Shown piece after piece: positions 1 through 7,590 of a DNA stretch of 9,892 nt (the stretch's first letter is position 1; the number at the start of each line of letters is the position of its first letter). Source of the stretch: Lysobacterales bacterium (GTDB lineage Bacteria; Pseudomonadota; Gammaproteobacteria; Xanthomonadales; SZUA-36); the NCBI GenBank assembly GCA_009692275.1, contig SHZL01000084.1, positions 1 through 9,892 on the forward strand, in the 5' to 3' direction. Both the position numbers and the translations under genes were made by a program. Below the pieces are notes generated by a model. It did no database searches. It was not told the origin of the DNA and saw only the letters and a list, made by a program, of their open reading frames with translations.

Positions 1-1814
1 TGCAAACCGAAGGCTCGATCCGCGGATGCATGCTGGAATCGCTGCAGAAAGAGCAACTCTTTCAGCTCAAACGCAAGGGATTTTCCGATAGCCGCAGTGC
101 CACCCTGCTGGTCGAGAAGGAAGAGAAAGTCCGTCAGCACCGTCATCGTCTCGGCATTTTCCCGGTGTACAAGCGCGTCGACACCTGTGCGGCCGAATTC
201 GCCACTGCGACCGCCTACCTGTATTCCACCTACGAGGACGAATGCGAGGCGGAGCCCAGCGAACGTGAAAAGATCATGGTTCTGGGTGGCGGACCCAACC
301 GCATCGGGCAGGGTATTGAATTCGATTATTGCTGCGTGCATGCCGCCCTTGCGTTGCGCGAAGACGGCTATGAAACCATCATGGTCAACTGCAATCCGGA
401 GACCGTGTCCACCGACTTTGATACGTCTGACCGCCTGTATTTCGAACCCCTGACGCTCGAGGACGTGCTTGAAATTGTGCGCAAGGAACAGCCGACGGGG
501 GTTATCGTGCAATTCGGCGGGCAAACCCCGCTGAAGTTGGCGCGTGCCCTGGAAGCAGCAGGCGTGCCCATTATCGGCACCTCGCCTGATTCCATTGACC
601 TTGCCGAGGACCGCTCGCGTTTTCAGCAATTGCTGCAACGCATCAAGTTGCGCCAACCGCCCAACCGGACCGCTTCGAGCACAGCAGAAGCCGTGCTCAG
701 GGCAGCTGAAATTGGTTACCCGCTGGTCGTCCGGCCTTCCTACGTGCTGGGCGGCAGGGCGATGGACATCGTCCACAGTGAAGAGGAACTGAATCGCTAC
801 ATGCAGGTTGCGATGCAGGTGTCCAATGATTCTCCGGTGTTGCTGGACCGCTTCCTGGACCACGCCAAGGAAATTGACGTCGATGCCATTTGCGACGGCG
901 AGGATGTGCTCATAGGCGGCATCATGGAGCACATTGAGCAGGCCGGCGTGCATTCCGGCGACTCCGCCTGTTCCATTCCCCCGTATTCACTTTCCCTGGT
1001 GGTGCAGGATGAACTGCGCCGCCAGATGCGCCTGATGGCCTTTGAGCTCGGCGTAATCGGTTTGATGAACGCGCAGTTTGCTATTCGCGGAGACGAGGTC
1101 TACGTACTGGAAGTCAATCCCAGGGCGTCGCGCACGGTGCCTTTTGTGTCCAAGGCGACCGGGGTTCCCCTCGCTGCCATTGCCGCGAAGGTAATGGCGG
1201 GTAAATCACTTAAAAAACAAAACTATCTGAAGGAAATCATACCTAATTTCTTCGCCATCAAGGAAGCCGTTTTTCCGTTCATGAAGTTTCCGGGCGTAGA
1301 TCCCATTCTCGGTCCGGAGATGCGCTCCACCGGCGAAGTCATGGGCATAGGCTGGAGTTTTGGGGGCGCCCGGGCCAAGTCGATGAAGGCGGCCAGTTAC
1401 GGCTTGCCAAAGGTAGGCAAGGCATTCCTCAGCGTGCGTGACGCCGACAAGTTGCTATTGCTGCCGATCGCGCGCGAACTCATCGGCCGCGGCTTTGAGT
1501 TGGTGGCAACGCGCGGCACCAGTGAGTTCCTGGCGACCCAGTCAGTCAAGTGTGAAACAGTAAACAAGGTGATGGAAGGGCGGCCGCATATCGTGGACCT
1601 GATCAAGAACAATGAAATCAACTTCATTGTCAATACGACCGAAGGCCGACAGGCCATCTCTGACTCATTTTCAATTCGCCGCGAGGCCCTGCAGCGCAAA
1701 GTCAGTTACTCCACGACCATCGCGGGCGGGCAGGCTACACTGCGCGCCCTGGATCATGAGGAAGATTATACCGTGCAGAGCCTGCAACAATTGCACCGCG
1801 GTCTGGATGCCTGA
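1..1814 (+). CDS. carB: Carbamoyl-phosphate synthase large subunit, C-terminal part (5' end outside window)
   Basis: Large subunit of carbamoyl-phosphate synthase, which uses ammonia delivered by the CarA glutaminase, bicarbonate and two ATP to make carbamoyl phosphate for pyrimidine and arginine synthesis in the cytoplasm. The reading frame is open from base 3 with no start, so the gene enters from the left; about 603 codons are visible, against roughly 1070 residues for the whole protein in E. coli. Visible landmarks are KRVDTCAAEFAT (from base 171), the LGGGPNRIGQG motif opening the second half (282-314), VRPSYVLGGRAM of the second ATP-grasp domain (about 729-764), HSGDSACS (951-974) and EVNPRAS (1110-1130). 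The last ~125 residues (from about base 1430) are the MGS-like allosteric domain, with ATRGTSEFL and NTTEGRQAI; in E. coli this domain binds UMP, IMP and ornithine. carA would be expected upstream, outside the window. greA starts 9 bases after the stop. Confidence 0.97.
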   Translation, partial: QTEGSIRGCMLESLQKEQLFQLKRKGFSDSRSATLLVEKEEKVRQHRHRLGIFPVYKRVDTCAAEFATATAYLYSTYEDECEAEPSEREKIMVLGGGPNRIGQGIEFDYCCVHAALALREDGYETIMVNCNPETVSTDFDTSDRLYFEPLTLEDVLEIVRKEQPTGVIVQFGGQTPLKLARALEAAGVPIIGTSPDSIDLAEDRSRFQQLLQRIKLRQPPNRTASSTAEAVLRAAEIGYPLVVRPSYVLGGRAMDIVHSEEELNRYMQVAMQVSNDSPVLLDRFLDHAKEIDVDAICDGEDVLIGGIMEHIEQAGVHSGDSACSIPPYSLSLVVQDELRRQMRLMAFELGVIGLMNAQFAIRGDEVYVLEVNPRASRTVPFVSKATGVPLAAIAAKVMAGKSLKKQNYLKEIIPNFFAIKEAVFPFMKFPGVDPILGPEMRSTGEVMGIGWSFGGARAKSMKAASYGLPKVGKAFLSVRDADKLLLLPIARELIGRGFELVATRGTSEFLATQSVKCETVNKVMEGRPHIVDLIKNNEINFIVNTTEGRQAISDSFSIRREALQRKVSYSTTIAGGQATLRALDHEEDYTVQSLQQLHRGLDA

Positions 1815-1823
1815 GACACCGCC

Positions 1824-2300
1824 ATGAAAAGAACCCCCCTCACGCTGGAAGGCGCAGAACGATTACGTAAAGAACTCGCCCATCTCAAGAAGGTCGACCG
1901 CCCCGCCGTAATCGTTGCGATTGCGGAAGCAAGAGCACACGGAGACCTGAAAGAAAATGCCGAGTACCACGCAGCACGCGAGCAACAGGGCTTCATCGAG
2001 GGGCGGATCCAGATGCTTGAGGCTGGCTTGTCCACGGCCCAGATCATTGACCTCAGCACCCTGAATCCCGGCGACAAGATTGTTTTCGGGGCACAGGTTA
2101 CCGTGGTGGATGAGGAAACGGGTGCCGAAGCAAGCTACCAGATCGTGGGTGACCTCGAGGCTGACATCAAGCATGCGCGCATTGCCGTCAGTTCACCCAT
2201 AGCGCGCGCCTTGATTGGCCGGTCGGTGGGCGATGTCGCATTGGTGAGTACGCCAGGCGGCGAACGGGAGTTCGAAATCCTCAGGGTCAGTTACAACTGA
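1824..2300 (+). CDS. greA: Transcript cleavage factor GreA
   Basis: GreA enters the secondary channel of RNA polymerase and stimulates cleavage of the backtracked RNA 3' end, rescuing stalled complexes. The 158-aa length equals that of E. coli GreA. Residues 1 to ~76 form the N-terminal coiled coil, with the acidic tip motif GDLKENAEY at 40-48; Asp41 and Glu44, the residues that help hold the catalytic Mg2+, are both present at the E. coli numbering. The remainder (~80-158) is the FKBP-like C-terminal domain, ending in GEREFEILRVSYN. The ATG follows the carB stop by 9 bases and has only a weak upstream GAG, so translation may be coupled to carB. The carB-greA neighbourhood is common in gammaproteobacteria. 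No distinct promoter was identified in front of it. Confidence 0.97.
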   Translation: MKRTPLTLEGAERLRKELAHLKKVDRPAVIVAIAEARAHGDLKENAEYHAAREQQGFIEGRIQMLEAGLSTAQIIDLSTLNPGDKIVFGAQVTVVDEETGAEASYQIVGDLEADIKHARIAVSSPIARALIGRSVGDVALVSTPGGEREFEILRVSYN

Positions 2301-2308
2301 TTACGCCC

Positions 2309-3328
2309 ATGCAGCCCGCCAGGGTAACCGTGCTGGTTGAGCAACTGGTTCCACTGTTGTCCGCAGCCCAGCCGGGCTTGCGCCTGCCCGCACTGGAAAC
2401 CATTCTGGCGCGCGCTAAGATGCAGGTGCAGGAGTTCAGCGACCCGGATGAACTGCGGTTTGCGCTGTTTGGCGTGGAGCCGGCGGAAACACTGCCCATC
2501 GGGGCGCTCACCTACGTGGCGGACCATGGCCACATAGCGATCGGCAAAGATTACTGCCTGCGCGCTGATCCGGTGACATTGTGGGCTGATATGGCGCGGG
2601 TCATTATGACCAGTTATGGTTTCGCTGACTTGCATGAAACAGAGCGGGACGAGATCGAGAACACAGTTCGGTCGGTGCTGTTGGAAGAAGGAATGGATTT
2701 TGGATCCTCACATCCGGAGCGTTGGACCATCGCCCTGGAACGCCCGCTGGATTTTACGTTTCCTCCCTTGCATAAGGCCCTGGGTGTGGATGTTGCCGAG
2801 GTCTTGCCGGAGCACCCGGAGGCTCTGCGCTGGCGGCGCATCCTGAATGAAATCCAGATGGCCTTGCATGCCTGCCCGGTCAATGTGAAGCGACGTGGGG
2901 AAGGCCGCCAGGAAATCAATTCGGTGTGGTTCTGGGGTGGCGGATATCTGCCGGCACCGTCGGGCAAGCCATCCTACTGCACGGTGTTTTCCAACCATCC
3001 CGTTTCACGCGGCCTGGCGCTGGTTCACGAATGCCAGTTGTTGGACCTCAGTGCCACGGAAAACCTGGGAAGTATGGCCGCAGTCCCTACGCAACCGGCC
3101 AACTTCCTGATCGACTGGGCCCCTTGGCGTGGTCCCGCCAAAGCGCCCCTGGCGCAACTGGACTCCCTGGACCGGACCCTGCTGGGTCTCGTTAAACACC
3201 GTGGGCTTACGCTGGATCTGTACGCCGGAAATGGCACTCACTGGACTTTTAACCACCTCAGTGCGCTGCGATTTTGGCGGCGGCGCCGGCCTCCAAACCT
3301 TATCCTGGGCCGGCATTTCCGCGTCTGA
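2309..3328 (+). CDS. rpfE: RpfE-type protein (phosphoglycerate-mutase-like annotation in relatives), function uncertain
   Basis: A 339-aa cytoplasmic protein that I recognise as RpfE-type from its position between greA and recJ and from conserved stretches: NSVWFWGGGYLP (residues 204-214), a central LHACPVN (187-192) and a C-terminal basic segment around HWTFNHLSALRFWRRRRP (311-328). In Xanthomonas, rpfE lies in the same place, near recJ and greA, within the rpf region tied to virulence regulation. Homologues are often annotated as cofactor-independent phosphoglycerate mutase-like or as 'regulatory protein RpfE', but I see no complete alkaline-phosphatase-superfamily metal site, so no reaction is asserted. 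There is no signal peptide or membrane segment. The ATG starts 8 bases after the greA stop without a good ribosome binding site, which suggests translational coupling. The Arg-rich C terminus overlaps a GC-rich inverted repeat just before recJ. Confidence 0.75.
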   Translation: MQPARVTVLVEQLVPLLSAAQPGLRLPALETILARAKMQVQEFSDPDELRFALFGVEPAETLPIGALTYVADHGHIAIGKDYCLRADPVTLWADMARVIMTSYGFADLHETERDEIENTVRSVLLEEGMDFGSSHPERWTIALERPLDFTFPPLHKALGVDVAEVLPEHPEALRWRRILNEIQMALHACPVNVKRRGEGRQEINSVWFWGGGYLPAPSGKPSYCTVFSNHPVSRGLALVHECQLLDLSATENLGSMAAVPTQPANFLIDWAPWRGPAKAPLAQLDSLDRTLLGLVKHRGLTLDLYAGNGTHWTFNHLSALRFWRRRRPPNLILGRHFRV

Positions 3329-3332
3329 GAGC

Positions 3333-5102
3333 ATGATCGTTCCCCAGATGATTCGGCAGCGCATCGTGCCGGGCGGTGCGGACCACTTGCCCGAGGGTCT
3401 TCATCCCGTTTTGCGGCGGATATTGCTGGCGCGGGGCGTTAACGAACCTGCGGCTCTGCAGTTGGACATTAGCCGGATGCTGCCACCGCAGCAACTGGCC
3501 GGCATTGACCGGGCTGCGCAGATCCTGGCCGATGCCGTGCGTGATGGCAAACGCATCCTGGTGGTGGGGGATTTCGACGCGGACGGTGCGATGGGAACCG
3601 CCGTCGCCGTGCTGGCCCTGAAATGGATGGGCTGCAGCAAGGTATCGTTCCGGGTGCCCAACCGCTTTGAATTCGGCTACGGGCTGACTGTACCCCTGGT
3701 CGATACCCTGGCAGACGACCCACCGGATGTGCTCGTGACAGTGGATTCCGGCATCAGTTGCGTCAGGGGAGTGGCCCGGGCAGTTGAACTGGGCTGCCGC
3801 GTCATCATCACCGATCATCACCTGCCCGGGGAGGTGCTGCCGGCAGCGGATGCCATCGTCAACCCCAATTGCGCCGGCGATACCTTTCCCAGCAAAGCCA
3901 TGGCCGGAGTGGGCGTGATGTTTTATCTCGCCTGCGTGCTGCGCCAGGTATTGCGCGAGCGCAACTGGTTTTCCACCCGCCGCCCGGAACCCAACCTTGC
4001 CGCTTTGCTGGACCTGGTGGCGCTCGGCACCGTGGCGGACCTGGTTCCCCTGGATCACAACAACCGGGTGTTGGTGCGGCAGGGACTGGAGCGTATTCGC
4101 CGTGGCCAGACCCGCCCGGGCTTGCTGGCGCTGTTGCGGGCGAGCAGCCGCGATTACCGCTACGTCGGTGCTGCCGACCTGGGCTTTGCCATCGGCCCGC
4201 GCCTGAATGCGGCCGGGCGCCTTGAAGACATGGGCATCGGCATTCGCTGCCTCCTGAGTGAAGACCGTGCGGAGGCGGATAGCCTGGCCCTGCAGCTGGA
4301 TGAGCTCAATCAGCAGCGGCGTGAACTGCAGGAGCAAATGCAGGACGAAGCCTTGCAGCAGGTCAAACAGTGGATTGCCCGGTTGCAGGGTTCCACTGCA
4401 TTACCGGCCGCGGTATGCCTGTACGATGAGTCCTGGCACCAGGGCGTGGTTGGCCTGGTGGCGTCGCGGGTGAAGGATGCCGTGCATCGACCGGTGGTGG
4501 CTTTTGCTCCGGAAGGCCCTGGTTCGGGCATGTTGAAAGGATCGGCCCGCTCGGTGAAGGGTCTGCATATCCGCGACGTCCTCGCCCTGGTTGACGCGCG
4601 CAATCCCGGCCTGATGTCCGCCTTTGGCGGGCATGCCATGGCCGCCGGGCTGACCTTGCCCGCGACCCAACTGGACACGTTTCGGGAATGCCTGCTACAG
4701 GCGGTGCTGACTGTTCTCGATGGCGCGACGCTGGAAGCAGAAGTCCTTACGGACGGGACGCTGGAACCTGCTGACATCGGCCTGGAACTCGCTGTCCTCT
4801 TGCAGAACCTTGGACCCTGGGGCCAGCGTTTCGCCGAACCGCTGTTTGACGGATTGTTCGAGGTTTTGCAACACCGGGTGGTGGGTGGATCGCACTTGCG
4901 CATGACCTTGCGGCCACAGGGTGCACGCACCCAGGTGGAAGGCATTGCATTCAACCACATGCCGGAAGACCTGCCGCCGGGCGGCGGGCCGGTGCGTTTG
5001 CTCTACAAGCTGGACATCAACCGCTGGCGCGGCAGTGAAACCTGCCAGCTCATGGTGGAAAGAATCGTCACGCCACCGGTAGAAAAGACGGGTAAGCGCT
5101 GA
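3333..5102 (+). CDS. recJ: Single-stranded-DNA-specific 5'->3' exonuclease RecJ
   Basis: RecJ degrades single-stranded DNA 5'->3' in RecF-pathway recombination and mismatch repair. From the ATG at 3333 it is 589 aa, close to the 577 aa of E. coli RecJ. All DHH phosphoesterase landmarks are present: DFDADG (80-85), VTVDSGIS, the name-giving DHH (161-163), LGTVADLVPLDHNNRV, and GPRLNAAGR (288-296). The DHHA1 domain follows, with GVVGLVASR, LKGSARS and GGHAMAAG (432-439), and then a C-terminal OB-like region. The frame is open far upstream inside rpfE, but translation from there would overlap a real gene and shows no RecJ similarity. The ATG at 3333, 4 bases after the rpfE stop, is preferred; a second ATG at 3348 is possible. 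The only Shine-Dalgarno-like bases (GAGAG, 3327-3331) lie unusually close, so coupling to rpfE is likely. It converges with the MaoC gene, whose stop is 3 bases away. Confidence 0.96.
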   Translation: MIVPQMIRQRIVPGGADHLPEGLHPVLRRILLARGVNEPAALQLDISRMLPPQQLAGIDRAAQILADAVRDGKRILVVGDFDADGAMGTAVAVLALKWMGCSKVSFRVPNRFEFGYGLTVPLVDTLADDPPDVLVTVDSGISCVRGVARAVELGCRVIITDHHLPGEVLPAADAIVNPNCAGDTFPSKAMAGVGVMFYLACVLRQVLRERNWFSTRRPEPNLAALLDLVALGTVADLVPLDHNNRVLVRQGLERIRRGQTRPGLLALLRASSRDYRYVGAADLGFAIGPRLNAAGRLEDMGIGIRCLLSEDRAEADSLALQLDELNQQRRELQEQMQDEALQQVKQWIARLQGSTALPAAVCLYDESWHQGVVGLVASRVKDAVHRPVVAFAPEGPGSGMLKGSARSVKGLHIRDVLALVDARNPGLMSAFGGHAMAAGLTLPATQLDTFRECLLQAVLTVLDGATLEAEVLTDGTLEPADIGLELAVLLQNLGPWGQRFAEPLFDGLFEVLQHRVVGGSHLRMTLRPQGARTQVEGIAFNHMPEDLPPGGGPVRLLYKLDINRWRGSETCQLMVERIVTPPVEKTGKR

Positions 5103-5110
5103 CGCTTATC
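5091..5110. terminator. Hairpin spanning the two convergent stop codons; possible weak bidirectional terminator
   Basis: TAAGCG (5093-5098) pairs with CGCTTA (5103-5108) around a CTGA loop. Two outer pairs, one a G·U, can extend the stem to 8 bp. The recJ TGA is in the loop and first base of the stem junction, and the TAA of the MaoC gene forms the far arm. There is no T-run on the plus side. On the minus strand a TCTTTTCT stretch begins several bases after the stem, so any termination is more plausible for the minus-strand operon. The call rests on symmetry alone. Confidence 0.35.
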
Positions 5111-5567
5111 GCACCACGTACATGTACAGGACTTCCGCCATCATGGCTGGCTTGGGCCCGTTCTCAATTTCCACGGTGACGGCTATTTTGACCAGCCACA
5201 TGCCGGGGCTTTTCTTGCTGACCTCAAGGATCTTCTGCAGCGAACGAATGCGACTGCCCACGCGCACCGGTGCGAGGAAGCGCACCTTGTCGGAACCGTA
5301 GTTGATCACTATGGACATACCCTCTGGCGTCACGGCGTTTTCCCCGTTCAGGTGGACCAGCAGTGACAGGGTGAGGTAACCGTGTGCAATCGTTCCTCCA
5401 AATGGAGTTTGCGCCGCCTTTTCGGGGTCCAGGTGAATGAACTGGTGATCTTCCGTGGCGTCGGCGAACTGGTTTACCCGTTGCTGGGTGATTTCCATCC
5501 AGCTTGAGGGTTCGAGCTCGGTGCCGGCCAGGTTGGCGAACTCTTCCAGGTTCAGGGTTTTGCTCAT
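5106..5567 (-). CDS. MaoC-family (R)-specific enoyl-CoA hydratase
   Basis: A 153-aa single-hotdog MaoC-type hydratase, expected to add water to a trans-2-enoyl-CoA and give the (R)-3-hydroxyacyl-CoA. The hydratase-2 signature is clear: FADATEDHQFIHLDPEKA, with the catalytic pair Asp40 and His45 (D-x4-H), followed by FGGTIAHGYLTLSL (56-69). As I recall, the mycobacterial hydratase Rv0130 uses the same Asp40/His45 numbering and has a similar length. NodN-like dehydratases are the same family. The start ATG is preceded by a strong ribosome binding site: minus strand TAAGGAGAAATCTGCATG, where the upstream gene's TAA stop runs directly into AGGAG. It is the last gene of a four-gene minus-strand operon and would follow the acyl-CoA dehydrogenase step. 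The substrate cannot be read from the sequence. Confidence 0.88.
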   Translation of the reverse strand: MSKTLNLEEFANLAGTELEPSSWMEITQQRVNQFADATEDHQFIHLDPEKAAQTPFGGTIAHGYLTLSLLVHLNGENAVTPEGMSIVINYGSDKVRFLAPVRVGSRIRSLQKILEVSKKSPGMWLVKIAVTVEIENGPKPAMMAEVLYMYVVR

Positions 5568-5570
5568 GCA

Positions 5571-5580
5571 GATTTCTCCT
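5571..5580 (-). promoter_or_regulatory. Strong ribosome binding site of the MaoC gene, fused to the upstream stop
   Basis: Read on the minus strand, AGGAG sits 8 bases before the ATG at 5567. Its first base is also the last base of the stop codon of the preceding dehydrogenase/reductase gene (TAAGGAG). This placement suggests that ribosomes finishing the upstream gene can reinitiate, keeping the two proteins in step. Confidence 0.8.
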
Positions 5581-6431
5581 TAATACATTCCTTCGATGCC
5601 TTGTCCAATTCCGGGTGAGCGATACGCAGTCATACCGCCATCCAATGGAATGATGGCGCCGCTGATGTAAGCCCCGCCCGCTCCGCACAGGCACAGAATC
5701 AGGCCGGCAATATCCGGCTCCATCCCAAGACGCTTGAGCGGCACGGAGTTGCGCACCGCTTCTGATGCATTTTCATTATCGATGAAAAAAGCTGTCATGT
5801 TGCTGGGGAAAGGACCCGGGGCAATGGCATTGACGGCTATATGCTGGTCCGCCAGTTCATTGGCCAGGATTCGTGTTACGTGATGCAAAGCTGCTTTGCT
5901 TGCGGCATAGGAGTAAGCCGGGAATCCCTGGGGCATGGTGCCCATGACGGAGCCAATATTGATCACCCGAGCCGGCTGCTCCCGGGTGGCTGCCAGCGAC
6001 AGCAGGGGCAGCAGCTGCCGGGTCAGGGTAAACGGGGCGGTAACGTTCAGCGTCATCACGTCATTCCATGCTTTCCAGGGAAACTGCTCCAGCGGTGCAC
6101 CCCAGCTGCGACCGGAATTGTTCACCAGGATATGCAGTTTTTCACAATGCTGTGCAACGCTTGCCGCCAGGCTATTCACGCCTTCCTCGTTCTGCAGGTC
6201 GGCCTGCAAGGCCACACACGAGCCCGGCAGTCCGTCCAGGCTGTCAACGGTTTGCTGGCAGGCCTCCAGCTTGCGCGAGGCGATCAATACCCGCGCGCCC
6301 GCCGACACCAGTGCACGGGTCATCATCAATCCAATACCGCTGCCGCCGCCGGTTACCAGCGCGGTTTTGCCGCTGAGGTCGAACAGAGATGCGAGATAGT
6401 CGCGGGTAGAATTCAGCAGGCCAGAATTCAT
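5580..6431 (-). CDS. RhlG-like short-chain dehydrogenase/reductase (3-oxoacyl reductase / 3-hydroxyacyl dehydrogenase type)
   Basis: A 283-aa classical short-chain dehydrogenase/reductase. The cofactor motif TGGGSGIG is at 27-34 and NNSG (104-107, usually NNAG) follows. The catalytic residues are Asn129, Ser161 (in VINIGSVMG), Tyr175 and Lys179 (YAASK). The C terminus carries the family's IPLDGG. The order and wording of segments (SAGARVLIASR, NSGRSWGAPLEQ, NAIAPGPFPSNMT) closely resemble Pseudomonas RhlG, an NADPH-dependent beta-ketoacyl reductase. Arg53 just after the second beta strand would suit NADP(H), though this is inference. An extra ~16 residues precede the usual FDLSGK start; M1 is the only candidate before the Rossmann fold. 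It lies 18 bases after the second acyl-CoA dehydrogenase and 12 bases before the MaoC gene. In this operon it most likely interconverts 3-hydroxyacyl- and 3-oxoacyl-CoA; the direction of reaction is not shown by sequence. Confidence 0.88.
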   Translation of the reverse strand: MNSGLLNSTRDYLASLFDLSGKTALVTGGGSGIGLMMTRALVSAGARVLIASRKLEACQQTVDSLDGLPGSCVALQADLQNEEGVNSLAASVAQHCEKLHILVNNSGRSWGAPLEQFPWKAWNDVMTLNVTAPFTLTRQLLPLLSLAATREQPARVINIGSVMGTMPQGFPAYSYAASKAALHHVTRILANELADQHIAVNAIAPGPFPSNMTAFFIDNENASEAVRNSVPLKRLGMEPDIAGLILCLCGAGGAYISGAIIPLDGGMTAYRSPGIGQGIEGMY

Positions 6432-6449
6432 CGGATAGAGTCTCTTGTC

Positions 6450-7589
6450 TCAGTAGCCGTGCTGGCGGGCAAAACGGTCAAGATGGAAATAACGGTCACC
6501 CAGCATGGTTTCCAGGATTCGGGCACGCTTGTAAAAGAAGCCAATATCAAAATCGTCGGTCATGCCAATGCCACCGTGCCACTGGATGGCCTCGGCGGTT
6601 GCCTTGCTGGCGGTCTCGACCACCTTTGCCTTGGTCATGCTGGCTGTGGCGGCGATCTCATTGGCATCACTGTCCAGCCGGTGCAAGGCATTGAGTACCA
6701 GGGATTTGCACAACTCCAGTTCACCAAACAATACGGCTGCCCGGTGTTGCAATGCCTGGAAACTGCCGATGGGCACGCCAAACTGCTTGCGCTCCTTGAG
6801 GTAGGCAATGCTGCGCTCAAATGCCTCCAGCGCCACGCCCAGCAGTTCCGCAGACTGGCCGATCCGGCCTGCATCGAGGGCATATTCCAGGATTGCCAGG
6901 CCCTCGTTCTCCGCGCCCAGCAGCGCAGCAGCGGGCAAGCGCACATCGTCCAGGGTAATGTCGGCAAGTACGTGGGTGTCCAGGACCTGGCAGGGTGTTA
7001 TGGTAATGCCACTGGCAGTTGCAGGAACGATGAACAGGGAGATGCCCCTGCCATCGGGCACCCTGTCATCGGTGCGGGCACTGACGATCAGTTGATCAGA
7101 CATGGCTCCGTCGAGCACAAAACGCTTGTGGCCGCTGATGCAAAATCCACCCGCAGTTCGCTTTGCCGTGGCTGCTACCTGTCCCGGCCGGTGATGCGTG
7201 TGCTCATCGAAGGCGAGGGTAACCAGGGCTTCGCCGCTGGCTATTCCAGGCAGCAGGGTGGACTTTTGCGCATCGTCGCCGGCATGCACGATCGCCGCCG
7301 CAGCCATCATGGCGCTGCTCAGCAAAGGGCAGGGTGTCAAGGTGCGCCCGGTTTCCTGCAGCACGATGCCCATCCCGGTGAACCCGAATCCCAGTCCATC
7401 GTATTCCTCCGGAATGGCCATGGCCGGCCAACCGAGCGCGGACATTTCAGCCCAGACTTCGCGCGAGAAGCCTTTGCTCCCGCCAGCATCGCGCAAACTG
7501 CGCAGGTGCTTGACGGGCGCCTGGCGGTTGAGAAAGTCGCGCGCGGACTGCTGCAACATGGATTGTTCCTGGTTCAATACGAGTGCCAT
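6450..7589 (-). CDS. Acyl-CoA dehydrogenase, probable non-catalytic (beta-type) partner subunit
   Basis: An acyl-CoA dehydrogenase-family flavoprotein of 379 aa from the ATG at 7589. An upstream in-frame ATG at 7619 would add 10 residues overlapping the preceding gene. MALVLNQEQSMLQQSARDFL is a normal family N terminus and starts one base after that gene's stop (TGACATG), so 7589 is preferred. Family features are PEEYDGLGFG (60-69), the beta domain (~121-225), ERKQFGVPIGSFQALQH (266-282) and WHGGIGMT (338-345). Aligned by eye, the helix-G catalytic glutamate of isovaleryl/long-chain enzymes is Gly241 (LDAGRIGQ), and the glutamate of the medium-chain type is Leu363 (TMLGD). It may therefore be inactive alone and serve as the partner of the adjacent dehydrogenase, as in the paired FadE proteins of mycobacterial steroid degradation. 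The family assignment is secure; the missing-base claim needs an alignment. Confidence 0.88.
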   Translation of the reverse strand: MALVLNQEQSMLQQSARDFLNRQAPVKHLRSLRDAGGSKGFSREVWAEMSALGWPAMAIPEEYDGLGFGFTGMGIVLQETGRTLTPCPLLSSAMMAAAAIVHAGDDAQKSTLLPGIASGEALVTLAFDEHTHHRPGQVAATAKRTAGGFCISGHKRFVLDGAMSDQLIVSARTDDRVPDGRGISLFIVPATASGITITPCQVLDTHVLADITLDDVRLPAAALLGAENEGLAILEYALDAGRIGQSAELLGVALEAFERSIAYLKERKQFGVPIGSFQALQHRAAVLFGELELCKSLVLNALHRLDSDANEIAATASMTKAKVVETASKATAEAIQWHGGIGMTDDFDIGFFYKRARILETMLGDRYFHLDRFARQHGY

Positions 7590-7590
7590 G

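Noticed and set aside
1200..1260. An AT-rich patch with an A-run inside carB, considered as an internal promoter or a slippage site.
   Set aside because: The frame continues normally with good carB similarity on both sides; no spaced -35/-10 pair is convincing.
3129..3332. Upstream extension of the recJ frame into rpfE (68 extra codons).
   Set aside because: The extra residues do not resemble RecJ and overlap conserved rpfE coding; the ATG at 3333 gives the expected length.
3300..4337. A 345-codon open frame on the minus strand opposite recJ.
   Set aside because: Low-complexity His/Gln/Gly-rich translation without any family motif; recJ on the other strand is certain.
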